A DNA stretch of 5,501 nucleotides from Gammaproteobacteria bacterium (GCA_024277555.1 JAJRUY010000152.1:1-5501), one strand, 5' to 3'. Numbered from the stretch's first letter, positions 1 to 5,144 are shown. Translations and numbers: made by a program. Notes: generated by a model from the letters alone, not told the origin.

Positions 1-609
1 CGGTGGCTGGTAGTAGCGCCGGGCGAAACCCCAAATAGCAAGCGCCAGTTGCGCCTGGCCATCCACACCGCCGACAGATCCGCGTTGCTGTACAGTGCTT
101 CCGATATCGAAGTCTGGCCTTCGGATGATCTGCACAGCCACCCCTTCCTGAAAAAGCTGGGACCGGATGTCCTGGAAGAGAGCACAAATACCCGGGATAT
201 CCGCCAACTGCTGCTGTCCGGCAGATTCAGCAGGCGGCAGCTAGGCGCCCTTCTCACCGATCAGTCTTTTGTGGCGGGCTTGGGCAACTACTTGCGCTGT
301 GAGATATTGTTTGCCGCCAGACTGCATCCGCGCCAGCGCCCCGGCGAGCTGAACGATGAACAGTGCCAACTGCTGGCGGAGAAGATTCTTGCCTTGCCGC
401 GCCAGTCCTGCGCGAGCCGGGGTATTACCAATGATTTGTGCTTGGCGGAGAAGCTGATGAAAGCAGGTCACAGTTTCGAGCAGGCACGCTTCTGGGTCTT
501 TCGCCGCGCAGGAGAACCATGCTACCGATGTGGTACACATATCGTTCAGGAAAGGCGCGGGGGGCAGGTTTGTTATCTGTGCCCGGGCTGCCAGGGTGAT
601 GCCGACTGA
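1..609 (+). CDS. nei: Endonuclease VIII (Nei), DNA glycosylase/AP lyase, 5'-truncated by window edge
   Basis: Base-excision repair enzyme of the Fpg/Nei family, which removes oxidised pyrimidines and nicks the resulting abasic site. Frame 1 is open from base 1, so the gene starts upstream. By recalled alignment to E. coli Nei about 73 N-terminal residues are missing, including the catalytic Pro/Glu of the PEG start. The 202 visible residues show the Nei-specific LLYSASDIE stretch (visible residues 29-37), HPFLKKLGPDVL, the helix-two-turn-helix core GLGNYLRCEIL (93-103) and a C-terminal zinc finger with cysteines at visible residues 174, 177, 194 and 197 (C-x2-C-x16-C-x2-C). The finger position that holds the DNA-phosphate-contacting arginine in E. 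coli Fpg and Nei is glutamine here (visible residue 189), with two arginines a few residues earlier. The TTG at 49 is an internal codon, not the start. The TGA at 607-609 directly abuts the convergent crp stop. Confidence 0.93.
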   Translation, partial: RWLVVAPGETPNSKRQLRLAIHTADRSALLYSASDIEVWPSDDLHSHPFLKKLGPDVLEESTNTRDIRQLLLSGRFSRRQLGALLTDQSFVAGLGNYLRCEILFAARLHPRQRPGELNDEQCQLLAEKILALPRQSCASRGITNDLCLAEKLMKAGHSFEQARFWVFRRAGEPCYRCGTHIVQERRGGQVCYLCPGCQGDAD

Positions 610-1263
610 TCAGCGTGCGCCGAAAATTACCATGGTCTTGCCCTTGACATGAATCAGCCCCTGGGCCTCCAGGTTTTTCAGTACCCGGCCAACCATTTCC
701 CGGGAGCAACCGACGATGCGGCCGATCTCCTGACGGGTGATGCGAATCTGCATGCCGTCGGGATGGGTCATGGCATCAGGTTGCTCGCACAAATCCAGCA
801 GGGTGCTTGCCACCCGCCCGGTGACATCGAAGAAGGCCAGATGGCTGACCTTGCGGCTGGTCTGCAGGAGGCGTTCGGACAACTGCTTGCCCACGGCAAA
901 AAAGAAATCCTTGGTGTGATCCTTCAGTTCGTTTTCCAGCAATGCCTGCAGACGCTGGTAACTGATTTCCGCGATTTCGCAGGCGCTGCGGGTGCGGATG
1001 ATGACGGAGCGGGTTGATTGGGGAACAAACATGCCCATCTCGCCAATGAACTCCCCCTTGTTCGCATAGGCCAAGATGATTTCCTTGCCGTCTTCATCTT
1101 CGAGCAATACGGTCAGTTGCCCGCCAAGAATATAGAGCAGGGTGTCTGCGGGGTCGCCGGGCTTCATTAATTCCTTGCGCGCCGGATACTTGTGGATGTG
1201 GCAATGTGCAAGAAATGGCGCCAGCCACTGTGGAGGCGGTGGAGGGGGATTTACTATGCTCAT
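610..1263 (-). CDS. crp: cAMP receptor protein, CRP/Vfr type
   Basis: Global transcription factor that binds cAMP and activates or represses promoters. The product is 217 aa (E. coli CRP has 210) with an N-terminal cyclic-nucleotide domain (about 20-125), a dimerisation helix and a C-terminal winged HTH (about 145-217). The cAMP contacts of E. coli CRP are all present: G74-E75 (71/72), R85-S86 (82/83) and T135-S136 (127/128). The recognition helix keeps R188, E189 and R193, which read TGTGA half-sites. Activating region 1 (DAMTHPDGM, 163-171) is identical to the E. coli residues, and the AR2 histidines (H22, H24) are kept. Differences are a run of six prolines at 6-11, E55 where E. coli has K52 beside AR3, and about five extra residues (within 111-122) before the dimer helix. 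Start: ATG at 1263-1261, with AAGGG about 9 nt upstream. Divergent from yhfA. Its stop abuts the nei stop. Confidence 0.96.
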   Translation of the reverse strand: MSIVNPPPPPPQWLAPFLAHCHIHKYPARKELMKPGDPADTLLYILGGQLTVLLEDEDGKEIILAYANKGEFIGEMGMFVPQSTRSVIIRTRSACEIAEISYQRLQALLENELKDHTKDFFFAVGKQLSERLLQTSRKVSHLAFFDVTGRVASTLLDLCEQPDAMTHPDGMQIRITRQEIGRIVGCSREMVGRVLKNLEAQGLIHVKGKTMVIFGAR

Positions 1264-1404
1264 TCTTTTCTACCCTTCTGATGGTGTTGCTTTCATCCTT
1301 TGGTATGGCATTCTGCCACGAGTATGCTTGTACGGCAAAGCTGTAATTTGCCCCGGCCTGTGTTAGCTTCCGGATCCAGCCGGTATTGAAAGAGGAAGCA
1401 GTCA
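1264..1404. promoter_or_regulatory. crp/yhfA divergent promoter region
   Basis: A 141-base gap between divergent genes must hold both promoters. For crp (minus strand) a candidate is TTGCCG (1338-1333), 17 bases, then CAGAAT (1315-1310), which would give a leader of about 40 nt. For yhfA (plus strand) the best -10-like hexamer is TGTAAT at 1342-1347, but no matching -35 lies at the right distance. No clear TGTGA-N6-TCACA CRP operator is visible. The region assignment is sure from gene geometry. The hexamers are inference only. Confidence 0.4.
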
Positions 1405-1824
1405 ATGAAAGCGCGTGTAAGATGGGTGGATGGCGCCTTGATGCTGGGCGAATCAGGCAGTGGCCACATAGTGGTTATGGACGGGCCGGAAGAGCATGGC
1501 GGGCGGAACCTGGGAGTGCGGCCAATGGAGATGTTGCTCCTGGGCATGGGAGGGTGTACGGAATTTGACGTTATGCATATCCTGAAAAAAAGCCGCCAGG
1601 ATGTGCGCTTCTGCGAAGTCGAGCTGCAGGCGCAACGCGCAGATGCTGAACCCAAAGTGTTCACCCGCATCCATGTACACTTCAAGGTGGGAGGCCGGGG
1701 GTTGACGGAAAAGGCGGTGGAGCGGGCGGTCAGACTGAGCGCGGAAAAATACTGTTCTGCATCCATCATGCTGGGGGAAACCGCCGAGATCAGCCATGAC
1801 TTCGAGCTGGTCGATCTGGATTGA
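1405..1824 (+). CDS. yhfA: OsmC-family protein, YhfA type
   Basis: A 139-aa protein closely resembling E. coli YhfA. It starts MKARVRWVDG (E. coli MQARVKWVEG), carries LGESGSGH, PMEML, GGCTEFDV, SRQDV and LSAEKYCSAS, and has the same length within a few residues. OsmC/Ohr-family proteins form intertwined dimers with two cysteines that can act in peroxide reduction. The equivalent cysteines here are C51 (GGC) and C117 (EKYC). The true substrate of the YhfA branch is not established, so thiol peroxidase activity is family inference. Start: ATG at 1405 with GAGGAA at 1392-1397 and 7 nt spacing. The gene lies divergent from crp as in E. coli and Pseudomonas, a long-conserved neighbourhood. It is convergent with dsbB downstream. 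Confidence 0.93.
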   Translation: MKARVRWVDGALMLGESGSGHIVVMDGPEEHGGRNLGVRPMEMLLLGMGGCTEFDVMHILKKSRQDVRFCEVELQAQRADAEPKVFTRIHVHFKVGGRGLTEKAVERAVRLSAEKYCSASIMLGETAEISHDFELVDLD

Positions 1825-1846
1825 CGCCGGGCTTGCGGGGAAATGC

Positions 1847-1864
1847 CGGATTCCCGTGAATCCG
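1847..1864. terminator. Inverted repeat between convergent yhfA and dsbB, possible weak bidirectional terminator
   Basis: A perfect 7-bp stem (CGGATTC 1847-1853 with GAATCCG 1858-1864) has a 4-nt loop and lies in the 53-base gap between two convergent genes. No U-run follows on either strand, so it is not a classical intrinsic terminator. It could be a transcript-end stabiliser or simply chance. Position supports a termination role and the lack of a T-tract argues against it. Confidence 0.35.
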
Positions 1865-1877
1865 ACTCCCGAGAATT

Positions 1878-2369
1878 TCAGCGTTCTTCCTTGCTGAGCA
1901 AGATGCCCAGGCTCAGGAACAGCAGGCCGAGTACGAACACCAGTGTCCATCCGGGTATGCTGATACCGAACAGGGACCAGAGGATTTCACCGCAGTCTCC
2001 GCTGCCCTTGAATACATCTTCGACTACCTTCATAAGAGAATCGTTTTCCAGCATGAATTCCAGGGTGCCACCGCAGCTGAGCGCCTCATCGGTGGCGTAT
2101 TGCAGCCACAAATGGCGCAGTGCAATGCCGACACTGACAAGGCTGGCCGCAGTCAGCAGCAAGCCGTAAATGCGTCGGCTGAACCCGCTGGGGTTGTGCA
2201 CCAGGGCGACGAGGAAAATCGCGCTTATCACCATCATGGAGATGCGCTGAAAGATGCACAAGGGGCAAGGCTCCAGTCCGAGATGGTACTGGAAATAAAA
2301 CAGGGCCGCGCCAATGGCGGCAACGCAGGCCAGAAAGCCGGCAAGAAATGGTGCGCGTCCGCTATACAT
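1878..2369 (-). CDS. dsbB: Disulfide bond formation protein B
   Basis: Inner-membrane quinone reductase that reoxidises DsbA and passes electrons to ubiquinone or menaquinone, driving periplasmic disulfide formation. The 163-aa product has the DsbB plan of four TM helices (about 8-26, 43-58, 66-86 and 139-158) and two periplasmic loops. The first redox pair is C35-P-L-C38, followed by Q41-R42, where R42 matches the quinone-linked arginine R48 of E. coli. The second pair is C99 and C126 (GSGDC). E. coli has CVLC in loop 1, and proline in the second position is a modest variant. Start: ATG at 2369-2367, sharing one base with the upstream stop (TAATG). A GGAAA ribosome binding site at 2380-2376 lies inside the upstream gene. 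No dsbA is visible in the window. Confidence 0.95.
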   Translation of the reverse strand: MYSGRAPFLAGFLACVAAIGAALFYFQYHLGLEPCPLCIFQRISMMVISAIFLVALVHNPSGFSRRIYGLLLTAASLVSVGIALRHLWLQYATDEALSCGGTLEFMLENDSLMKVVEDVFKGSGDCGEILWSLFGISIPGWTLVFVLGLLFLSLGILLSKEER

Positions 2370-2659
2370 TACCGGTTTCCGGTGGAATGTTTGCGCATCT
2401 TCTGCATTTGTTCCCGCATGGATTTTTCTACCGCTTCAATTTCGGCTCTGTCCACTGCCCCATCCTTGTTGGCATCCATGTCGGCAAACTGCTTTTCCTG
2501 GGGGGCGAGAAACTCGGCTTTGCTGACGGCGCCATCTTTGTTGCTGTCCAGCTGCTGCATGAATGCGTCGGACATGGAGGTGGGGCTGGCTCCAGGCGGC
2601 AGGGCAACTGCCATTGCAGGAAGTAGGGCAAGAATAGACGGGATGATGAGTTTTTTCAT
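2369..2659 (-). CDS. Small secreted EF-hand (calcium-binding) protein
   Basis: A 96-aa protein with a Sec-type signal peptide: positive start MKK, hydrophobic core 4-18, likely cut after A17-V18-A19. The mature part holds two canonical 12-residue EF-hand loops. Loop 1 is D38-x-N40-x-D42-G-x-V-S46-x-x-E49 and loop 2 is D62-x-N64-x-D66-G-x-V-D70-x-x-E73. All Ca ligand positions are filled, including the bidentate glutamate at position 12, so calcium binding is expected. The C-terminus (75-96) is charged, methionine-rich and probably helical. The family contains many short bacterial periplasmic EF-hand proteins of unknown role, and I do not assign one. Start: ATG at 2659-2657 with AGGA 6 nt upstream. 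It is first in a two-gene operon with dsbB, stop and start overlapping by one base, which suggests coupled translation and a shared envelope job. Confidence 0.9.
   Translation of the reverse strand: MKKLIIPSILALLPAMAVALPPGASPTSMSDAFMQQLDSNKDGAVSKAEFLAPQEKQFADMDANKDGAVDRAEIEAVEKSMREQMQKMRKHSTGNR
2371..2383 (-). promoter_or_regulatory. Hairpin covering the dsbB ribosome binding site
   Basis: Read on the minus strand, ACCGG (2383-2379), AAA (2378-2376) and CCGGT (2375-2371) form a 5-bp stem with a 3-nt loop. It overlaps the GGAAA ribosome binding site and ends one base inside the TAATG junction. Ribosomes finishing the EF-hand gene would have to melt it, a layout typical of translational coupling. 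The stem is short, so the regulatory reading is inference. Confidence 0.35.
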
Positions 2660-3014
2660 GGAAGTTCCTGGTTGCTATTGGAATTAAAGGGGTGCCTGAA
2701 TCTGTATTTCTCATTGGTGACGCATGGATTGCGATAAAAAAGACCTGTTTTTCCAAGCGTATATTTCGTTGCCGGGGCAAGAGTTTCTCTTGGAGAGTGT
2801 ACAAATATAGGTCAGGGTTTGGCTGCAGAAGTTCAATATGTTCGGGATTTGTTGTCATTTTGCAGCACTATCAATAGCGTTTGTACTTTAGCAGCAAGGC
2901 CGGAAAGGTCAACAGCATTCGAATCCTGACCAGCAGGGCTGCAAATAGAACAGTGCCTGTCGGGGCACATGCCCCATTGCGGTAAAAATTCAGTGTCTTC
3001 CGGTTGGTTTTCTG

Positions 3015-3023
3015 TGGTTTAAT
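3015..3023 (+). promoter_or_regulatory. Candidate extended -10 promoter for the GGDEF-EAL leader
   Basis: TG (3015-3016), one base, then TTTAAT (3018-3023) matches an extended -10 element with 5 of 6 consensus bases. The -35 position (TGTCTT at 2994-2999, 18-bp spacing) is poor, as extended -10 promoters allow. Transcription would begin near 3030 and leave a 5' leader of about 285 nt before the GGDEF-EAL start at 3316. Confidence 0.3.
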
Positions 3024-3051
3024 GCCAGCGGAGAGAGGTGACGCCTGGTCT

Positions 3052-3140
3052 GGAGCAGAAAATGGCCAACCATTCGCAAGAACAAGCCGGAAATTGGCTG
3101 GCCCGGCAGGCAGGATTGGATGCCGCCTGAGGTTGGCTCC
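3052..3140 (+). other. Possible structured leader RNA element
   Basis: An outer stem GCCAACC (3065-3071) with GGTTGGC (3131-3137) is a perfect 7 bp, and TCC (3138-3140) can extend it to GGA (3052-3054) across a bulge. Inside lies a second stem GGC-a-GGCA (3105-3112) with TGCC-GCC (3121-3127), 7 bp with one bulge. An AGCC/GGCT helix near 3085-3099 is also possible. The pattern fits no riboswitch class I recognise. A 7-bp repeat of this span is expected by chance a few times in 650 bases, so support is weak without covariation. Confidence 0.22.
3062..3130 (+). CDS. Possible 22-codon leader ORF (unproven)
   Basis: ATG at 3062 follows GGAG (3052-3055) with 6-nt spacing. It opens a short frame reading MANHSQEQAG then NWLARQAGLDAA, with TGA at 3128-3130. 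It fits neatly downstream of the candidate promoter at 3015-3023, and its coding bases lie between the arms of the 3065-3137 inverted repeat. No family is recognised. A +1 shift at the TGA would continue in an open frame to 3224, and that frame has its own ATG at 3120 (34 codons). It could be a leader peptide, a small protein, a frameshift remnant or chance. Confidence 0.2.
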   Translation: MANHSQEQAGNWLARQAGLDAA

Positions 3141-3315
3141 GTGGTGTTCGCTATACCGGAAACCAGAGCCGGAACAGCTATTGTTGCCGTGCGTTTTATC
3201 GAAGCCATGTCAGAGGTTCCGTGAGGAACGGGTTGACAGGCATGGTTGGTTGGAGATGGATGCGCTTTACGAAATTTTGTCCGCATAGGTTTGTTGAGAC
3301 AGGAAATCTGTTGTT

Positions 3316-4965
3316 ATGAATGCCCAGCAGCCTGGGATGTCCACAAGCAAGGAACCGGAAGAAGGAGCGCCACCGGCAGAACCGGTTCGCTCGAAAAAGA
3401 GCGCATGGGTAATGCTCATGGTGCTGGTGCTGTACGGGATGCTTGTAGTATTGGTCATTTTCAATGGCTATCAGGAGTATCAGTCTCTGCGCCTGCTGGA
3501 ATCAAGCGCCGGGGGCGTCACCGCGCCGGCATTGACACTTTCCCGTCTGGTGCTCAGTCATGGCTTGATGCTGGTGTTGATGCTGGTGGCCCCGGCAATA
3601 CTTATGTATGTACTGGTTGGGCGGGAGAAAGAGCTGGCGCAAATGCGCATTCAACATGAGGCGTTGCAATCCCAGCTGCGTTATCAGAGCTTTCATGATC
3701 CCCTGACATCCCTGCCAAACCGCATGCTGCTGGAAGAGCAGCTTACCAACAAGATTGCCGCTGCCCGCCGTTCGGGAAAGCGCTTTCTGTTTCTGCTGGC
3801 CAGCCTGAATGACTTCAAACGCATTAACCAGAACCTGGGGTATGAAATCGGCGATGATGTGTTGCGGCATGTTGCCCAGAATATCGTAAACGGATTGCGC
3901 GATGCAGATGCGGTGGCGCGCTTTGACGGAGATGTGTTCGCTGTGGTCGCAGACATCAAAGAAAAGGTGGAAGCCAATATTATCGCCCGAAAAGTACAGA
4001 GCAGTCTTGCGCGCCCCATCGATGTTGCCGAATCACCCTTGACAGTGAATGCCGCCATTGGCGTGGCCATTTTTCCTGATCAGGGCGAAGACATGGCAGT
4101 GCTCATCAAGCATGCAGGCAATGCTGTAACCAAGGCCCGGGCAGCAGGCAACAACAGCATTGTGTTTTCCGAAGAAGATGCCAGCAGCGGCATGGAAAGG
4201 CTGGCGCTGATTACCGGCATCAAGGATGCCATGCTGGAAGGCCATCTGAGCATGGTATATCAACCCAAACTGAAGCTGACCTCACCAGATACCCATACCT
4301 TCGAGGCACTGCTGCGCTGGCACCATCCTGAGCATGGATTGCTGCCTTGCGACATGTATATTCCTTTGGTGGAACAGACTCGTCATATCATTGATCTTAC
4401 CCACTGGACGGTAGAGAACATTTTTTCCACCCAGCGTGATCTGCTGGACAAAGGCATAAGCATCAGCATCGCCATCAATCTGTCCACCAGGGTGCTGGAC
4501 GAGGATGGCTTTCCCCTGTGGGTGGAGCGCATGATCAGCCAGTACGGGCTGGATCCCGCCCAGGTTCGTTTTGAAGTTACGGAAAGCGCCATCATGCAGG
4601 ACTCGGAGCGCGCCCTGCAGGTGTTGCTGCAACTGGCGGCCATTGGCGTTGGCCTGAGCATCGACGACTTTGGGGTCGGGCATTCGTCTCTTGCCTATCT
4701 TTCCCGCCTGCCTGTGGATGAACTCAAGGTGGACAAGAGTTTCGTGCTCAACATGATCCGCTGGGAAAGCGACCGGGCGATTGTCAGGGCAACCATCAAT
4801 TTGGCCCATGATCTCGGATTGAGCGTGGTGGCGGAAGGCGTTGAGGACATGGATCAGGCGGCCATATTGCGTGAAATGGAGTGCGACATGCTCCAGGGTT
4901 ACTACATCAGCCATCCATTGACCGAAGAACAGCTGCAGCAGTGGATTTCATCCCAGGCCGCCTGA
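3316..4965 (+). CDS. Membrane c-di-GMP signalling protein, degenerate GGDEF plus intact EAL (likely phosphodiesterase)
   Basis: A 549-aa protein. The order is a Pro/Glu-rich cytoplasmic N-terminus (1-28), TM1 (about 31-50), a short periplasmic loop (51-78), TM2 (about 79-101), a helical linker (103-124), GGDEF (about 125-286) and EAL (about 295-547). The GGDEF signature is D204-G-D-V-F208, and the upstream metal-binding Asp pair is replaced (A-S-L-N at 162-165), so cyclase activity is unlikely. The product-inhibition site R195-x-x-D198 remains. The EAL domain keeps the set expected for an active enzyme hydrolysing c-di-GMP to pGpG: E330-A-L, N388, the E420/E423 pair, D450-D451, K471, E507 and Q527. 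Start: ATG at 3316 with AGGA at 3301-3304, a long 11-nt spacing. ATG at 3337 is an alternative with a poorer site. It appears monocistronic after a long leader. No classical periplasmic sensor domain is present. Confidence 0.95.
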   Translation: MNAQQPGMSTSKEPEEGAPPAEPVRSKKSAWVMLMVLVLYGMLVVLVIFNGYQEYQSLRLLESSAGGVTAPALTLSRLVLSHGLMLVLMLVAPAILMYVLVGREKELAQMRIQHEALQSQLRYQSFHDPLTSLPNRMLLEEQLTNKIAAARRSGKRFLFLLASLNDFKRINQNLGYEIGDDVLRHVAQNIVNGLRDADAVARFDGDVFAVVADIKEKVEANIIARKVQSSLARPIDVAESPLTVNAAIGVAIFPDQGEDMAVLIKHAGNAVTKARAAGNNSIVFSEEDASSGMERLALITGIKDAMLEGHLSMVYQPKLKLTSPDTHTFEALLRWHHPEHGLLPCDMYIPLVEQTRHIIDLTHWTVENIFSTQRDLLDKGISISIAINLSTRVLDEDGFPLWVERMISQYGLDPAQVRFEVTESAIMQDSERALQVLLQLAAIGVGLSIDDFGVGHSSLAYLSRLPVDELKVDKSFVLNMIRWESDRAIVRATINLAHDLGLSVVAEGVEDMDQAAILREMECDMLQGYYISHPLTEEQLQQWISSQAA

Positions 4966-5046
4966 GTGTCTTGTAAGTGGTTATATTAAAACAGAAAACC
5001 AAGATTTATCGTCTGTGGGGCGCCGGTTCCTGCGGAATAATACCAG

Positions 5047-5076
5047 TTGACCTAAATAAGCTTTTTTTGTTATACA
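5047..5076 (+). promoter_or_regulatory. Sigma-70-type promoter for the cytochrome c gene
   Basis: TTGACC (5047-5052), an 18-base spacer, then TATACA (5071-5076), with TG one base upstream of the -10 (5068-5069) making it an extended -10. A T-tract fills most of the spacer (5062-5068). Start is predicted near 5083, giving a leader of about 60 nt that can form a small hairpin, CGCCC-CAT-GGGCG at 5093-5105. The rest of 4966-5144 shows nothing else clear, and I see no convincing terminator for the GGDEF-EAL gene. Confidence 0.6.
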
Positions 5077-5144
5077 TACGGGGTTTTTACCACGCCCCAT
5101 GGGCGATATCTTTAACGTAACTGAGAATAATTAGGAGTTGGGAA

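Larger units (their letters stand above)
2660..3315. other. Long divergent intergenic region (656 bases)
   Basis: This stretch lies between the EF-hand/dsbB operon (minus) and the GGDEF-EAL gene (plus). Bases 2690-2900 look more AT-rich than the flanking genes and should contain the EF-hand promoter, but I could not pick a clear -35/-10 pair. Bases 2953-2975 hold two mutually exclusive 5-bp hairpins: GTGCC/GGCAC (2953-2957 with 2964-2968) and GGGGC/GCCCC (2962-2966 with 2971-2975). From 3015 onward there is a candidate promoter, a possible small ORF and a foldable segment, listed separately. A GTTCC-GTGA-GGAAC hairpin with a GNRA-type loop lies at 3216-3229, and an exact TTGACA at 3233-3238 lacks a good -10. 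Frames up to about 95 codons are open on both strands but show no recognisable protein. Confidence 0.7.

Noticed and set aside
1279..1375. CRP operator in the crp/yhfA gap
   Set aside because: The best candidates (around TGGTGTTGCTTTCATCC and TGTGTTAGC) match too few bases of TGTGA-N6-TCACA.
2436..2858. 140-codon minus-strand frame starting in the intergenic region
   Set aside because: It has no ribosome binding site, overlaps the clear EF-hand gene in another frame, and its translation resembles no family. The N-terminal part lies in AT-rich non-coding DNA.
2964..2980. Sigma-54 promoter GGCAC...TTGC
   Set aside because: The distance between the GG and GC elements is about three bases too long for the strict -24/-12 spacing.
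3012..3035. Resemblance of CTGTGG...AATGCCAGCGGAGAGAG to the 3' part of a TPP riboswitch
   Set aside because: The CUGAGA and ACCUGAUCUGG core elements are missing upstream and the downstream gene is not a thiamine gene. Only a short chance match remains.
2990..3288. Two opposing open frames of 94-98 codons in the intergenic region
   Set aside because: They have non-ATG or unsupported starts, no recognisable domains and the two frames occupy the same DNA. Open frames of this size are expected in moderately GC-rich DNA.
3024..3315. c-di-GMP (GEMM) riboswitch in front of the GGDEF-EAL gene
   Set aside because: The conserved GEMM core (CACGCACAGGGCAAACC and the matching GCGGGG side) is not present. 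Only vague similarity around 3039-3075 is seen.
4282..4914. 210-codon antisense frame inside the GGDEF-EAL gene
   Set aside because: It is a shadow of a strongly coding plus-strand EAL domain, with no family resemblance or start signals.
4960..5070. Terminator for the GGDEF-EAL gene using the T-run at 5062-5068
   Set aside because: No adequate GC stem precedes the T-run, which instead lies in the spacer of the cytochrome promoter.
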